Assembly: GCA_032464575.1 (NCBI GenBank) | Contig: JAWDKM010000004.1 | Span: 372,001-436,000, forward strand | From: Pontivivens sp032464575 | GTDB taxonomy: Bacteria; Pseudomonadota; Alphaproteobacteria; Rhodobacterales; Rhodobacteraceae | Direction of reading: 5' to 3' | DNA length: 64,000 nucleotides | Part shown: positions 7,462-16,189 of the stretch, in pieces | How positions within the stretch are numbered: position 1 is the stretch's first letter | How the letters are laid out: every line of letters starts with the position of its first letter | Program-made: the position numbers and the translations under genes | Notes under the pieces: model-generated | The model's input: only the letters and a program-made list of their open reading frames with translations | Database searches by the model: none | What the model was told of the DNA's origin: nothing

Positions 7462-9021
7462 TCAGGACGTGGACCGGCTCGACCAGCCGCCGAGCAGCCG
7501 GTCGAACACCGCGTTGGCATAGAGCCCGTTCGAGAGGTGGACGCGCAGGCCCGCCGCCGCCGGGTGGTAGGCCCAGAGCGGGAACATGGCCTGTGCGACC
7601 GCCACGAGGCCGAAGCTGACGAGGGCGAGCACGATCAGTGCCCATTCCAGCGGCCCCGGCGCGGGCGTCGGCGGCAGGGTGCCGGACATCAGGCCCTCTG
7701 CCGCGGTCTGCAGCGCGAAGTAGCCGATGGCGGCGGCGACCGAATAGGCGGCGGTGCGGCGCGTCAGGATGCGCGGCGCGGCATCGGCAAGTCCCTGCGC
7801 CAGCAGGTAGGCGACGCCGAAGATCAGGATGGCGCCCAGCGCGATCGCCTGCGGGGACTTGCCGGTGAAACCGAAGATGAGGCCCACCACCGCGTAGATC
7901 GCGAGGGCCAGCAGGAAGGCGCGGCCCACCGCCGCCCCGTTCGGGATCGCCACCGGCCCCGGCCGCCGTATCGAGGCCACGCCCTCCACCGCCATGCCGG
8001 AGGCGAGGAACGCGTGCGCCTTGTAGAGCGAGTGCGCCACGATGTGCAGCAGTGCGAGCGGGAAGAGCGCGAGGCCGCATTGCAGGATCATGAAACCCAT
8101 CTGCGCGACCGTGGACCAGGCGAGCGAGGTCTTCACCGCCGGCTGGGTCAGCATCACCAACCCGCCGAACAGCGCCGTGAACCCGCCGATCATGACGAGG
8201 ACCGCCAGCACGCCGGGGGAGAGCAGCATCACGTCGGCAAAGCGGATCAGCAGGAAGCCGCCCGCATTGATCACCCCGGCATGGAGGAGAGCGGAGACCG
8301 GCGTCGGCGTCTCCATCACCTCGGTCAGCCAGCCATGGGTCGGGAACTGCGCGGATTTCAGGAGGGCCGCGACGGCGAGCAGGATCGCAACGGCGACGGC
8401 GATGCCCCCACCCTCGCCAAGGCGCGCGGCAGCCAGGATCTCCGCGATGTCGCCCGTGCCGTACTGGACCAGCAGGAGGACCGCAGCGCCGATCAGGGCG
8501 GCGTCGCCGAGGCGGGCGGTCACGTATTTCTTGCGCGCCGCCCGCTGGGCCGCCACCCGCTCGGGGTAGTGCAGCAGGAGCTTGTGGAGGAAGAGGCTCG
8601 TCGCGATCCAGGCGGCGACCAGTTGCAGCAGGCTGCCCGCCGTCACCAGCAGCATGACGGCGGCGAGCGTGGCGCAGAGCCAGCCAGTGAAGCTGCCCTG
8701 CCGCGCCTCGCCGTCCATGTAGGTGGCCGCATAGCGCAGCACGACCCAGCCGACGAAGGTGACGAGGAGGAGCATCACGGCGCTCAGCGCATCGAGCCGG
8801 ATCGAAAGGCCGAGGCCCGCGACGCCCAGCAGCGGGGTGGTACCGCTGCCCGCCAGGATCAGGACGAGGGCCGAGAGCACCGCCACGGCGATGGCGGCGA
8901 GCGCCGCGATCTCGACCATGCGAAGCACAGGGCCGGGTCGCCGCTCCGGTCCGCGAAACGCGAGGAACGCGGCGAGCACGAGCGCGAGCGGTGCGAGGGC
9001 AGGCAGGAGGGCAAGCGGCAT
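7462..9021 (-). CDS. dabB: DabB, proton-conducting membrane subunit (NuoL/MrpA-like)
   Basis: A 519-aa polytopic membrane protein related to the antiporter-like subunits NuoL and MrpA. About fourteen hydrophobic segments can be followed. The family-typical core carries the conserved Lys/His stretches, for example LLKSAQFPTHGWLTEVMETPTPVSALLHAG, quoted here only as the region near the middle of the protein. As the first gene of the dabB-dabA operon it should couple cation movement to DabA-catalysed CO2 hydration. NuoL itself is excluded because no other nuo genes are present and dabA follows immediately. The upstream 98 bp are shared with a divergent LysR gene, the probable regulator. Confidence 0.9.
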   Translation of the reverse strand: MPLALLPALAPLALVLAAFLAFRGPERRPGPVLRMVEIAALAAIAVAVLSALVLILAGSGTTPLLGVAGLGLSIRLDALSAVMLLLVTFVGWVVLRYAATYMDGEARQGSFTGWLCATLAAVMLLVTAGSLLQLVAAWIATSLFLHKLLLHYPERVAAQRAARKKYVTARLGDAALIGAAVLLLVQYGTGDIAEILAAARLGEGGGIAVAVAILLAVAALLKSAQFPTHGWLTEVMETPTPVSALLHAGVINAGGFLLIRFADVMLLSPGVLAVLVMIGGFTALFGGLVMLTQPAVKTSLAWSTVAQMGFMILQCGLALFPLALLHIVAHSLYKAHAFLASGMAVEGVASIRRPGPVAIPNGAAVGRAFLLALAIYAVVGLIFGFTGKSPQAIALGAILIFGVAYLLAQGLADAAPRILTRRTAAYSVAAAIGYFALQTAAEGLMSGTLPPTPAPGPLEWALIVLALVSFGLVAVAQAMFPLWAYHPAAAGLRVHLSNGLYANAVFDRLLGGWSSRSTS

Positions 9022-9081
9022 AACGGGTCTCTCCAGGGTCGCGATGACGGCTGCGACGCCATGTAGAGGCCAACCAGCATT

Positions 9082-9101
9082 ATAAAAAATTCATTGTTTA
9101 T
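9082..9101. promoter_or_regulatory. A/T-rich dyad ATAAA-N10-TTTAT between dabB and lysR
   Basis: A 5-bp inverted repeat in the 98-bp divergent space, in the only A/T-rich stretch there. It is placed where a LysR-type protein would bind to repress itself and activate dabBA. Its size is compatible with a LysR box but the core T-N11-A signature is not exact, so this is suggestive only. Confidence 0.4.
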
Positions 9102-9119
9102 CCGATTTCGTTCGCTTCA

Positions 9120-10022
9120 ATGGAACATATGGCCGAGCTGAACTATCACCACCTGCGCTATTTCTGGGCCGTGGCCCATGACGGGAACCTGACGCGGGCC
9201 GCCGAGCGGCTGAACCTGTCGCAGTCCGCCGTCTCGGTCCAGATCCGCACGTTGGAGGAGCATCTGGGTCACGCGCTCTTCGAACGGCGGGGGCGGCAGC
9301 TTCATTTGACCGAGGCCGGGCGCATCGCACTCGACCACGCGGACACGATCTTCGCCGCCGGATCGGAGCTCGTGGGCACGCTCCGGGAACGGGGCCGGAC
9401 CCGGAAGGCGATCCGCATCGGTGCGCTCGCAACGCTGTCGCGCAACTTCCATATCGGGTTCCTGCGCCCCATCCTGGGACGCCCGGACGTGGAGGTCGTG
9501 CTGCGCTCCGGCACGACCGCGGACCTGCTGCGGGGGCTGGAGACGCTGAACCTCGACGTCGTGCTGATCAACCAGCCGCCGCCGCAGGACGCGGCGACGC
9601 CCTTCGTCTCCCACCGGCTGGCGGAGGAGACCGTGAGCCTGGTCGGTACGCCGGACCGTGCGGTGGAGGGCGCGCGGCTGCGCGAGGTCCTGGGCGCGCA
9701 GCCGATCATCCTGCCGACCCTGGGCACGACCGTGCGCATCGGCTTCGACGCGCTGACCGACCGGCTGGGCATCCGGCCCCAGATCGCGGCCGAGGTCGAG
9801 GACATGGCGATGATGCGCCTCCTCGCGCGGGAGGGAGCGGGCCTCGCCGTGCTGCCGCCGATCGTGGTGCAGGACGAGCTGGGCGACGGCCGGCTGGTGG
9901 AGGTCGACCGCCTGCCCGGCATCAGCGAGACCTTCCACGCCATCACGATGAAACGGCGCTTTCCCAACCCCCTGCTCGCCGAACTGCTGGAGCCGGTGGG
10001 CGACGGGGCCGATCAGACGTAG
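9120..10022 (+). CDS. LysR family transcriptional regulator (NhaR-like)
   Basis: A 300-aa LysR protein. The N-terminal winged helix reads LNYHHLRYFWAVAHDGNLTRAAERLNLSQ (split by the start choice) and continues SAVSVQIRTLEEHLGHALFER, followed by a LysR substrate-binding domain. The LNYHHLRYFW opening is typical of the NhaR subgroup, which responds to Na+/pH in E. coli. Divergence from dabB suggests control of the inorganic-carbon pair; in chemoautotrophs DabAB-type genes are often next to LysR genes. The start could be the ATG at 9120 or 9129; neither has a clear ribosome binding site. It overlaps the convergent VOC gene by 10 bp. Confidence 0.88.
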   Translation: MEHMAELNYHHLRYFWAVAHDGNLTRAAERLNLSQSAVSVQIRTLEEHLGHALFERRGRQLHLTEAGRIALDHADTIFAAGSELVGTLRERGRTRKAIRIGALATLSRNFHIGFLRPILGRPDVEVVLRSGTTADLLRGLETLNLDVVLINQPPPQDAATPFVSHRLAEETVSLVGTPDRAVEGARLREVLGAQPIILPTLGTTVRIGFDALTDRLGIRPQIAAEVEDMAMMRLLAREGAGLAVLPPIVVQDELGDGRLVEVDRLPGISETFHAITMKRRFPNPLLAELLEPVGDGADQT

Positions 10023-10510
10023 GCGCCCGAGGAATAGGTGAGCTCGTAGCTGTGGCTGTAGAGCTCGAACACGATGCCGAACGGGTCCTCGACATAGACC
10101 ATGCGGTAGGGTTTTTCGCCCGGATAGTACTTGCGCACCGGCATCCGCTGCCGTCCGCCCGCGGCCACGATGCGCTCCAGCAGGCCTTCCACGTCGGGGT
10201 CCTGGACGGCGAAGTGGAAGACGCCATGGCGCTTGTGGTCGAGGTTGTCGTCCGGAGCGTGGTTGTCCGGAAACTCGAAGAGCTCGATGCCGATCCCGTC
10301 GGCGGTGGACAGGTGCGCGATCCGGAGCGCGCCCCAACCCTCACCGAAGACATCGGTGCACATCGCGCCGATTGCGGTGTCGTCCTCGACGGCCTCGGAC
10401 GGCGGCATCACGACGTAGAAGCCGAGGACCTCGGAATAGAACGTCACCGCCGCTTCGAGATCGGGGACGGATAGACCGATATGCGAGAAGGTGCGCGGGG
10501 TCGTTGTCAT
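10013..10510 (-). CDS. VOC superfamily (glyoxalase/bleomycin-resistance) protein
   Basis: A 165-aa protein with one vicinal-oxygen-chelate module: an N-terminal FSHIGLSVPDLEAAVTFYSE with the first metal His and a C-terminal HFAVQDPDV and FGIVFELYSH with a second His and a Glu. This pattern fits lactoylglutathione-lyase-like or dioxygenase-like proteins; the substrate cannot be read. The gene stands alone, convergent with the LysR gene, and followed upstream by about 500 bp without a clear gene. Confidence 0.82.
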   Translation of the reverse strand: MTTTPRTFSHIGLSVPDLEAAVTFYSEVLGFYVVMPPSEAVEDDTAIGAMCTDVFGEGWGALRIAHLSTADGIGIELFEFPDNHAPDDNLDHKRHGVFHFAVQDPDVEGLLERIVAAGGRQRMPVRKYYPGEKPYRMVYVEDPFGIVFELYSHSYELTYSSGAYV

Positions 10511-11002
10511 GCCGGTATCCTTTCCGAAGGGAAGCGACGTCGGACCGCCGCCGCATGACCGTTATTCTGGTCCGGGCGGGTGCCCCGGCAAGCGTGGGAC
10601 GGCCTATGATACCGTCAGCCGATACCGGCAAGATGGCACGCCCGACCGGAAAGGGCCTGACGGACCACGCGAGACGAGGATGCAAACTCCTCGTGCGCCA
10701 TGGAGCCACGATGAAATGAGGACATCATGCGCCGTCGTGATCGGTTCTCCGAAACAGCTCGCAAACGCATTGGATCGACGTACGCACACCGCGGGCCATC
10801 CGAACACCTTGTCACTTCCGATGGCCCTGAGCCCGTACTCTCCTGAATGCAGCGTTTTGCGCGAATGACCGCATAGGGAAAAAGCACACCATGCAACGCG
10901 GCTGTCCCGAAGTGAATTTTCGAGGTGCGCATAAGAGTGAAGACTTCAGTGCATTAGACAAATGGATCGTGCGCTCCAGAATGGCGCAGCTATGCTTCGC
11001 TC
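10511..11002. other. Gap of about 490 bp upstream of the DMT pseudogene; nothing recognised
   Basis: Several short frames overlap here on both strands but none has a recognisable product, a good ribosome binding site and sensible length. Base composition becomes less GC-rich towards 10850-11000, as in the adjacent pseudogene, which suggests a foreign or decaying segment continuing to about 11930. No RNA or repeat was seen. Confidence 0.5.
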
Positions 11003-11927
11003 ATGAATGCGATCACCATGTCTTTCGACCCTGGCGCATTCGATTGGATGCACCTCAACACCAGCCCCCGTCTGAAAGCTGGCGTGCTCGCAATGGGGAC
11101 CGTCATCTTGTGGGCAACTTGACCAGCGCTCGCGACGGCGCCGGCACCCGCACCGCCGTTTCTCGTCTTTGGTCTTGCCGCAGGTGTCGGGTTCATTCTG
11201 TCTATGCTGCCCGCCCAAATGCGAGGGAAAATCAAGGCTGTGTTGCGTACACCACCGCAAGCGATGCTCACCGTCGTCCTCGGGCTTCTGGGTCACAACG
11301 TGCTGTTTCCCTACACCGTGCCACGGATCGGTGCATCGAAGGAAAATGTGCTCGCCTATCTTTGGCCGATCATGGTTGTCATCATCATGGCCTGGGTGCC
11401 TGGTACGCGCCTACGGGCTGGTCACTGGCTTGGCGTGGGGCTCGCGTTTGGTGATGTCACCCTTGCAATTGGCCCTAGCTTTGCGCAGGCGGCTGACCTC
11501 TTCGGGATCGGACTTGCGGTCTTGTCGGGATTGGCCTTTGCCGTCATGTCGGCCATTCGCAGCCGAGGTAAAGAGGCCCATGACGTGATCGGCCCTTTCT
11601 ATGGACGTGATCGCCGTGCTTGCTCCGTGCGGTCACTTTCTCTTTGAAGAACGCCCCGCTTCGACGCTGTCACAGTTGCCGATCATTGCGGGCATAGGCA
11701 CAGCGCCAGTAACGTTGGCAAGCGCTTTATGGGACAGCGCCACACGTCTGGGACAAGCACCCCTGATCGCCGGGATCGCCGGGATCGCCCATGCAACACC
11801 CATCGTTGCGCTTGGCATACTCGCGATCTTCGGCCTCGCAGCGGTTACGCTGCCTCTCGTTATCGGCGCGGTACCGGTCGTCGGAGGAGCCGTGGTTAGG
11901 GGTGGCCTGCTTCGGAAGCATGAATAG
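11003..11927 (+). pseudogene. Decayed EamA/DMT family transporter
   Basis: Reading across damage gives a drug/metabolite-transporter-type protein of about 305 residues. From ATG 11003 the frame gives MNAITMSFDPGAFD and then RLKAGVLAMGTVILWAT, where TGA at 11120-11122 interrupts the first membrane helix. The same frame continues with PALATAPAPAPP and PPFLVFGLAAGVGFILS through helices such as AMLTVVLGLLGHNVLF to about 11595. There it loses frame (after DVIGPFY) and continues in the frame of 11601 to the stop at 11927 with helix-rich IAGIAHATPIVALGILAIFG. One nonsense and one frameshift make a functional product unlikely. The sequence is less GC-rich than its neighbours. Confidence 0.72.
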
Positions 11928-12025
11928 CCGAAGCGGGCATTCAGTCGTCTACCTGCAACGGCAGCTCTGTCGCGCTTAGCGGCCATCAAACTGGGGTCGT
12001 AGAATGTCGTACGGCGCGCGGCGAT

Positions 12026-12115
12026 TGGCGGAGGCGGTGGGATTCGAACCCACGAGACGGTCACCCGCCTGCCGGTTTTCAAGACCGGTGCCTTCAACCG
12101 CTCGGCCACACCTCC
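12026..12115 (-). tRNA. tRNA-Ser (anticodon UGA)
   Basis: Read on the minus strand, the 90-nt molecule starts GGAGGTG and ends CGCCTCC followed by discriminator G and an encoded CCA. The acceptor stem pairs over seven positions (one T-G). The anticodon loop is CTTGAAAA with anticodon TGA. The long variable arm between GCAGGCGG and CGTCTCG and the T-arm GGGTTCGAATCCC are characteristic of class II tRNA-Ser. Confidence 0.96.
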
Positions 12116-12257
12116 GGACGGCCGATCCCTACACGGGCCCGCGCGGGGCGTCCAGCGCCGCCCTTTCCTTGGCCGGAACCTTCCTGTAGGCTTTGCTCAG
12201 CAGCAATACGACGGGGCGCATCACGCCTCGCGACCTGATCGAGGCGGGGCAGACGGC

Positions 12258-13259
12258 ATGGAACGGCGTGCATTGGTGGCGGTTCTCTGGACAGGGGCCA
12301 CGGCCCTCGCACTTTCGGCCTGCGAACCCCGGGAGGACGACACGGCGGCGCTGACGCGCGAGACCCCTCCGATCACGGAGGCCGGGCCCGAGCGTTCCGC
12401 ACCCGTTGTCGAGGAGCGGCTGACGCCGCGCCCCGACCTCTTTTCCCTTCAGGACGAAGCGATCTGGGACGGGCGACCGTCGCTCGGCGGCGCGTGGATC
12501 GCGCATCCCGATGTCGGCAATCCGGAGCGCGTCGAGGTGACGGACGTCGCGAGCGGGCAATCGATCACCGCGGCCCTCTTCCGCCGCGAGGCGGGCCTGC
12601 CGGGACCCGTCTTCCAGCTATCGGCCGACGCGGCCCGGGAGCTCGGCGTCGAGCCCGGCCTGCCGGTCGAGGTCGAGGTGGTCGCGGTGCGTCCCGAAAC
12701 GGTCGAGGTCGTGCAGGACACGCCCGACGCCGAGGAGGCGCAGGCCGATGCGGCCGACGGCGACCTGGCAGAGGCCGATCCGGCCGACATATCCGAAGCC
12801 ACCGAAGAGATCGAGGACGCAGCGACCGTCGTGGACGGGGCCGCCGAGCTTCCGGCGGAAGAGGCAACGCAGGTGGAGCTGGCCACCGACGAGGACGCGA
12901 TCGCGGAGATCGCCGCGGCCATCGTCGCGGCACCCGATCCGGAGCCCGCCGTCGAGGACGCAGGTCCGACCCTTGAGGAGATCGAGGTGCCCGAGCCGAC
13001 GGCCGAAGCCGTGGAGGCCCCTTCCCCGACCGCCGCACCCGACACGCCCTTCATGCAGGTCGGCATGTTCGGGGTTCCGGGCAATGCCGAGGCGCTGGTC
13101 GAACGCCTTCGGGCCGAGGGGCTGGCGGCGCAGGCCCTGCCCGCGGGAAGCCTCACCCGTGTCGTAGTGGGCCCGGCCCGCAGCGACGCGGAGCTTGCCG
13201 AGACGCGCGCGCGCCTGCGCGAGCTGGGATTCTCGGACGCGCTCGCCATTTCCCTTTAG
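12258..13259 (+). CDS. SPOR-domain lipoprotein
   Basis: A 333-aa protein. The N-terminus has a lipoprotein signal with lipobox LSAC (Cys at about residue 21). A conserved middle segment (GGAWIAHPDVGNPERVEV, VFQLSADAARELG; residues about 75-140) resembles the RlpA double-psi barrel region. A long acidic Ala/Glu/Asp/Pro linker follows, and the last about 75 residues form a SPOR peptidoglycan-binding domain (FMQVGMFGVPGNAEALVERL to the end). It probably binds denuded septal glycan in the periplasm. It lies directly upstream of a D-Ala-D-Ala carboxypeptidase gene, 34 bp away, a pairing that fits a cell-wall function. Confidence 0.85.
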   Translation: MERRALVAVLWTGATALALSACEPREDDTAALTRETPPITEAGPERSAPVVEERLTPRPDLFSLQDEAIWDGRPSLGGAWIAHPDVGNPERVEVTDVASGQSITAALFRREAGLPGPVFQLSADAARELGVEPGLPVEVEVVAVRPETVEVVQDTPDAEEAQADAADGDLAEADPADISEATEEIEDAATVVDGAAELPAEEATQVELATDEDAIAEIAAAIVAAPDPEPAVEDAGPTLEEIEVPEPTAEAVEAPSPTAAPDTPFMQVGMFGVPGNAEALVERLRAEGLAAQALPAGSLTRVVVGPARSDAELAETRARLRELGFSDALAISL

Positions 13260-13293
13260 AGTAACCGTCGGTTTGCCAAGGAGTGTCCGACCC

Positions 13294-14469
13294 GTGTTCT
13301 TCCGTCCGCTGTTCGCCCTCGCCCTGATCCTTCCGCTCGCGGTGGGGGCGCAGAGCCTCGACACCGCCGCGACCTCCGCGCTCGTCGTCGATTACGAGAC
13401 CGGGGCGGTGCTCCTCGAAAAGAACGCGGACGAGCCGATCCCGCCCGCCTCCATGTCGAAGCTGATGACGCTCAACATGCTGTTCGAGGCGATCCAGGAG
13501 GGACGGGTGGGTCTCGAGGATACCTTCCCGGTCTCCGAGAACGCGCACGGCTATGGCGGCTCCACCATGTTCCTGGAAACGCGGCACAATCCCACGGTGG
13601 AGGATCTGATCCGCGGCATCGTCGTGCTGTCGGGCAACGACGCGTGCATCGTGGTGGCCGAGCAGCTCGCGGGCTCCGAACGCGCCTTTGCCGACCGCAT
13701 GACGGCGCGGGCGAGGGAGCTCGGCATGAACGATTCCACCTTCATCAACTCCACCGGCTGGCCGCATCCGGAGCACCGGATGAGCGCGCGCGACCTCGTC
13801 ACCGTGGGTCGGCGTATGATCGACGAGTTTGGCGAATTCTATCACTACTGGGCCGAGACCGAGTTCACCTGGAACGACATCACCCAGCGCAACCGCAACC
13901 CGCTGCTCTACTCCGACGTCGGCGGCGACGGGCTGAAGACCGGGCATACCGAAGAGGCGGGCTACGGCCTCGTCGGCTCGGCTGTGCGCGACGGGCGGCG
14001 GGTGATCTTCATGGTCACGGGGCTCGACAGCATCGCGGCCCGGACCACCGAATCCGAGCGGATCGTGAGCTGGGCCTTCCGCGAGTTCGAGAACGTGACC
14101 TTCTTCGAGGAGGGCGAGATCGTGGCCGAGGCCGACGTCTGGCTGGGCGAGGAGCGCAGCGTGCCGCTCGTCGCCGCCGATTCCGTCGTGGCCACGCTGC
14201 CGATCGGCCAGGCGGCGAATGCCACGGCCCGCGTGATCTATGACGGGCCGATCCCCGCGCCCGTGCGCGAGGGTGATCACGTCGCCGATCTGGTGCTGGA
14301 TACCGGCACGGTCGGCGCGATCACGATCCCCCTCGTGGCGGGCAGGGAGGTGGCCGAGGGTGGCGCGATGACCCGTGTCCTGTCCTCGGGCCGCCTGCTG
14401 GCAGAGCGGGCGCTCGCCCAGATCGCGGGCGGTGGCGAAGAGCCCGTGGCCGAGCCGGCGACCGAATAG
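13294..14469 (+). CDS. dacC: D-alanyl-D-alanine carboxypeptidase (PBP5/6, peptidase S11)
   Basis: A 391-aa penicillin-binding protein trimming the terminal D-Ala of peptidoglycan pentapeptides. It has a signal peptide (to about residue 19, VGAQ) and the full catalytic set: Ser53-x-x-Lys56 in PPASMSKL, Ser113-Gly-Asn115 and Lys215-Thr-Gly217. A C-terminal PBP5-type beta-rich domain follows. There is no obvious C-terminal amphipathic anchor. The GTG at 13294 is the chosen start because AAGGAG lies 9-14 bp upstream and the signal peptide starts there; upstream in-frame codons fall inside the previous gene. It ends 3 bp before tmk. The gene symbol is a best guess among dac paralogues. Confidence 0.9.
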   Translation: MFFRPLFALALILPLAVGAQSLDTAATSALVVDYETGAVLLEKNADEPIPPASMSKLMTLNMLFEAIQEGRVGLEDTFPVSENAHGYGGSTMFLETRHNPTVEDLIRGIVVLSGNDACIVVAEQLAGSERAFADRMTARARELGMNDSTFINSTGWPHPEHRMSARDLVTVGRRMIDEFGEFYHYWAETEFTWNDITQRNRNPLLYSDVGGDGLKTGHTEEAGYGLVGSAVRDGRRVIFMVTGLDSIAARTTESERIVSWAFREFENVTFFEEGEIVAEADVWLGEERSVPLVAADSVVATLPIGQAANATARVIYDGPIPAPVREGDHVADLVLDTGTVGAITIPLVAGREVAEGGAMTRVLSSGRLLAERALAQIAGGGEEPVAEPATE

Positions 14470-14472
14470 GGC

Positions 14473-15093
14473 ATGTTCGTCACCTTCGAGGGGATCGACG
14501 GTTCCGGAAAGTCCACGCAGGCGCGGCGGCTCGCGGCCGCGTTGGAGGGGCGTGGCCAGACCGTGCGCCTGACCCGGGAACCCGGCGGCTCCCCGGGCGC
14601 GGAGGAGATCCGGCGCCTGCTCGTCGAGGGCGACCCCGGCCGCTGGTCGGCGGAGACTGAGATCCTGCTCTTCACCGCCGCGCGGCGCGATCACGTGGAA
14701 CGGCTGATCCGCCCGGCGCTCGCCGCGGGCGAGACCGTGGTGAGCGACCGGTTCGCGGATTCCACGCGGATCTATCAGGGGGCCACGCGCGGCGACCTGC
14801 GCGGGATCGTCGATGAGCTCCATCGGCTGATGATCGGGCTGGAGCCGGACCTGACCTTCGTCATCGACATGGACCCCGACGTGGCGCTCGCACGCGGCCT
14901 CGCCCGCCGCTCCGGCGAGGACCGGTTCGAGGATATGGGCGCGGGTTTCCAGGCGACGCTGCGCGAAGGGTTCCGGGCGCTGGCGCGGGATCTGGCCGAG
15001 CGCTGCGTGCTGATCGACGGCCGGCGGGGCGAGGATGCGGTCGCGGCCGACGTGCTCGCCGCCTACGACGCCCGGACCGGGGTGCGCGCATGA
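14473..15093 (+). CDS. tmk: Thymidylate kinase
   Basis: A 206-aa kinase converting dTMP to dTDP for DNA synthesis. The P-loop GIDGSGKST (residues 7-15) opens the protein. TREPGG (about 35-40) and the DRFADST segment (about 95) are the characteristic substrate-binding motifs. The LID region (ARRSGEDRFED) follows. It is compactly placed after dacC (3 bp) and overlaps holB by the ATGA at 15090-15093, indicating translational coupling. Confidence 0.95.
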   Translation: MFVTFEGIDGSGKSTQARRLAAALEGRGQTVRLTREPGGSPGAEEIRRLLVEGDPGRWSAETEILLFTAARRDHVERLIRPALAAGETVVSDRFADSTRIYQGATRGDLRGIVDELHRLMIGLEPDLTFVIDMDPDVALARGLARRSGEDRFEDMGAGFQATLREGFRALARDLAERCVLIDGRRGEDAVAADVLAAYDARTGVRA

Positions 15094-16181
15094 GCGACGA
15101 CGCCCTGCCCGAACCGGACCGCGTCGAGGGCGCGCCGCATCCGCGGGAGACGGCCTCGCTGCACGGCCAACACGTGGCGGAGGACCGGTTCCTCGATGCC
15201 GCTGCCGGACGGCTCCACCACGGCTGGATGCTCACCGGGCCGCGGGGCGTCGGCAAGGCGACGCTCGCTTGGCGGATTGCGCGGTTTCTGATCGACGGGG
15301 CGGAGGACCGGGGCACCGGCCTCTACGTCCCCCCCGACAGCTCCACCTTCCGCCGGATCGCGGCCCTCGGCGAACCGCGGGTCCATCTGACGCGCCGCCC
15401 GTGGGACGAGAAGGCCAAGCGCCTCCGTACCGTAATCGGGGTGGAGGAGGTACGGTCGCTCAAGTCCTTCTTCACCATGAGTGCCGCCGATGGCGGGTGG
15501 CGCGTGGCCATCGTCGACGCGATGGACGAGATGAACGTCGCAGGGCAGAACGCCCTCCTCAAGGTGCTCGAAGAGCCGCCCGAGCGCGCGCTGATCCTGA
15601 TGGTCTGCCACCAGCCGGGGCGGTTGCTGCCGACGATCCGGTCGCGCTGCCGCGAGCTGCGGCTCGGCACGCTGGATGCGGCGAGCCTCGACAGCGCGAT
15701 GATGGACGCGGGCTTCCCGCCGGAGGGGAACGCGGCGGCCCTCGCTGAGCTGTCGGGCGGCTCGGCAGGCGAGGCGATCCGCATGATCGCGGACGATGGC
15801 GTCGCGGTCTACGCGGCCCTCGTCAAGCTGCTCGACGGTGCGCCGAAGATGAGCCGTCCCGCGATGATCGGGCTGGCCGAGACGGCTGCGGGGCGCGCCG
15901 CGGAGACGCGCTACGACCTGATGGTGCGGCTCGTCACCCGCCTGCTGGGGCGCCTGTCGCGCACCGGCGCCATGGGCGAGACGCCGGTCGAGGTGGTGCC
16001 GGGCGAAGCGGCTGTGCTGGCCCGCCTCGCGCCCGGACTGACCGCCGCGCAGGGCTGGGCGGAGCTGGCCGAGACGCTGGCGGGCCGGGTCGGACATGCG
16101 CGCGCGGTGAACCTTGACCCCGCGCAGGTCATGCTCGATACGTTCGTGCAGATCGATGCCACGGCCCGGCGGGTCAGTTGA
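15090..16181 (+). CDS. holB: DNA polymerase III subunit delta prime
   Basis: A 363-aa AAA+ clamp-loader subunit. The P-loop-like GPRGVGKAT is at residues 50-58, and the central SerArgCys-like box appears as TIRSRCREL. The zinc-binding Cys cluster of E. coli delta prime between the P-loop and Walker B is not seen, as in many alphaproteobacterial versions. The order tmk-holB-tatD is a widespread arrangement, which supports the call. Translation is coupled to tmk through the 4-bp overlap. Confidence 0.9.
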   Translation: MSDDALPEPDRVEGAPHPRETASLHGQHVAEDRFLDAAAGRLHHGWMLTGPRGVGKATLAWRIARFLIDGAEDRGTGLYVPPDSSTFRRIAALGEPRVHLTRRPWDEKAKRLRTVIGVEEVRSLKSFFTMSAADGGWRVAIVDAMDEMNVAGQNALLKVLEEPPERALILMVCHQPGRLLPTIRSRCRELRLGTLDAASLDSAMMDAGFPPEGNAAALAELSGGSAGEAIRMIADDGVAVYAALVKLLDGAPKMSRPAMIGLAETAAGRAAETRYDLMVRLVTRLLGRLSRTGAMGETPVEVVPGEAAVLARLAPGLTAAQGWAELAETLAGRVGHARAVNLDPAQVMLDTFVQIDATARRVS

Positions 16182-16189
16182 GGGTTCCG

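Noticed and set aside
5048..9073. One continuous minus-strand frame of 1341 codons across dabA and dabB
   Set aside because: The frame happens to stay open through dabB, but dabB is encoded in a different frame, and DabA similarity starts only at 7438.
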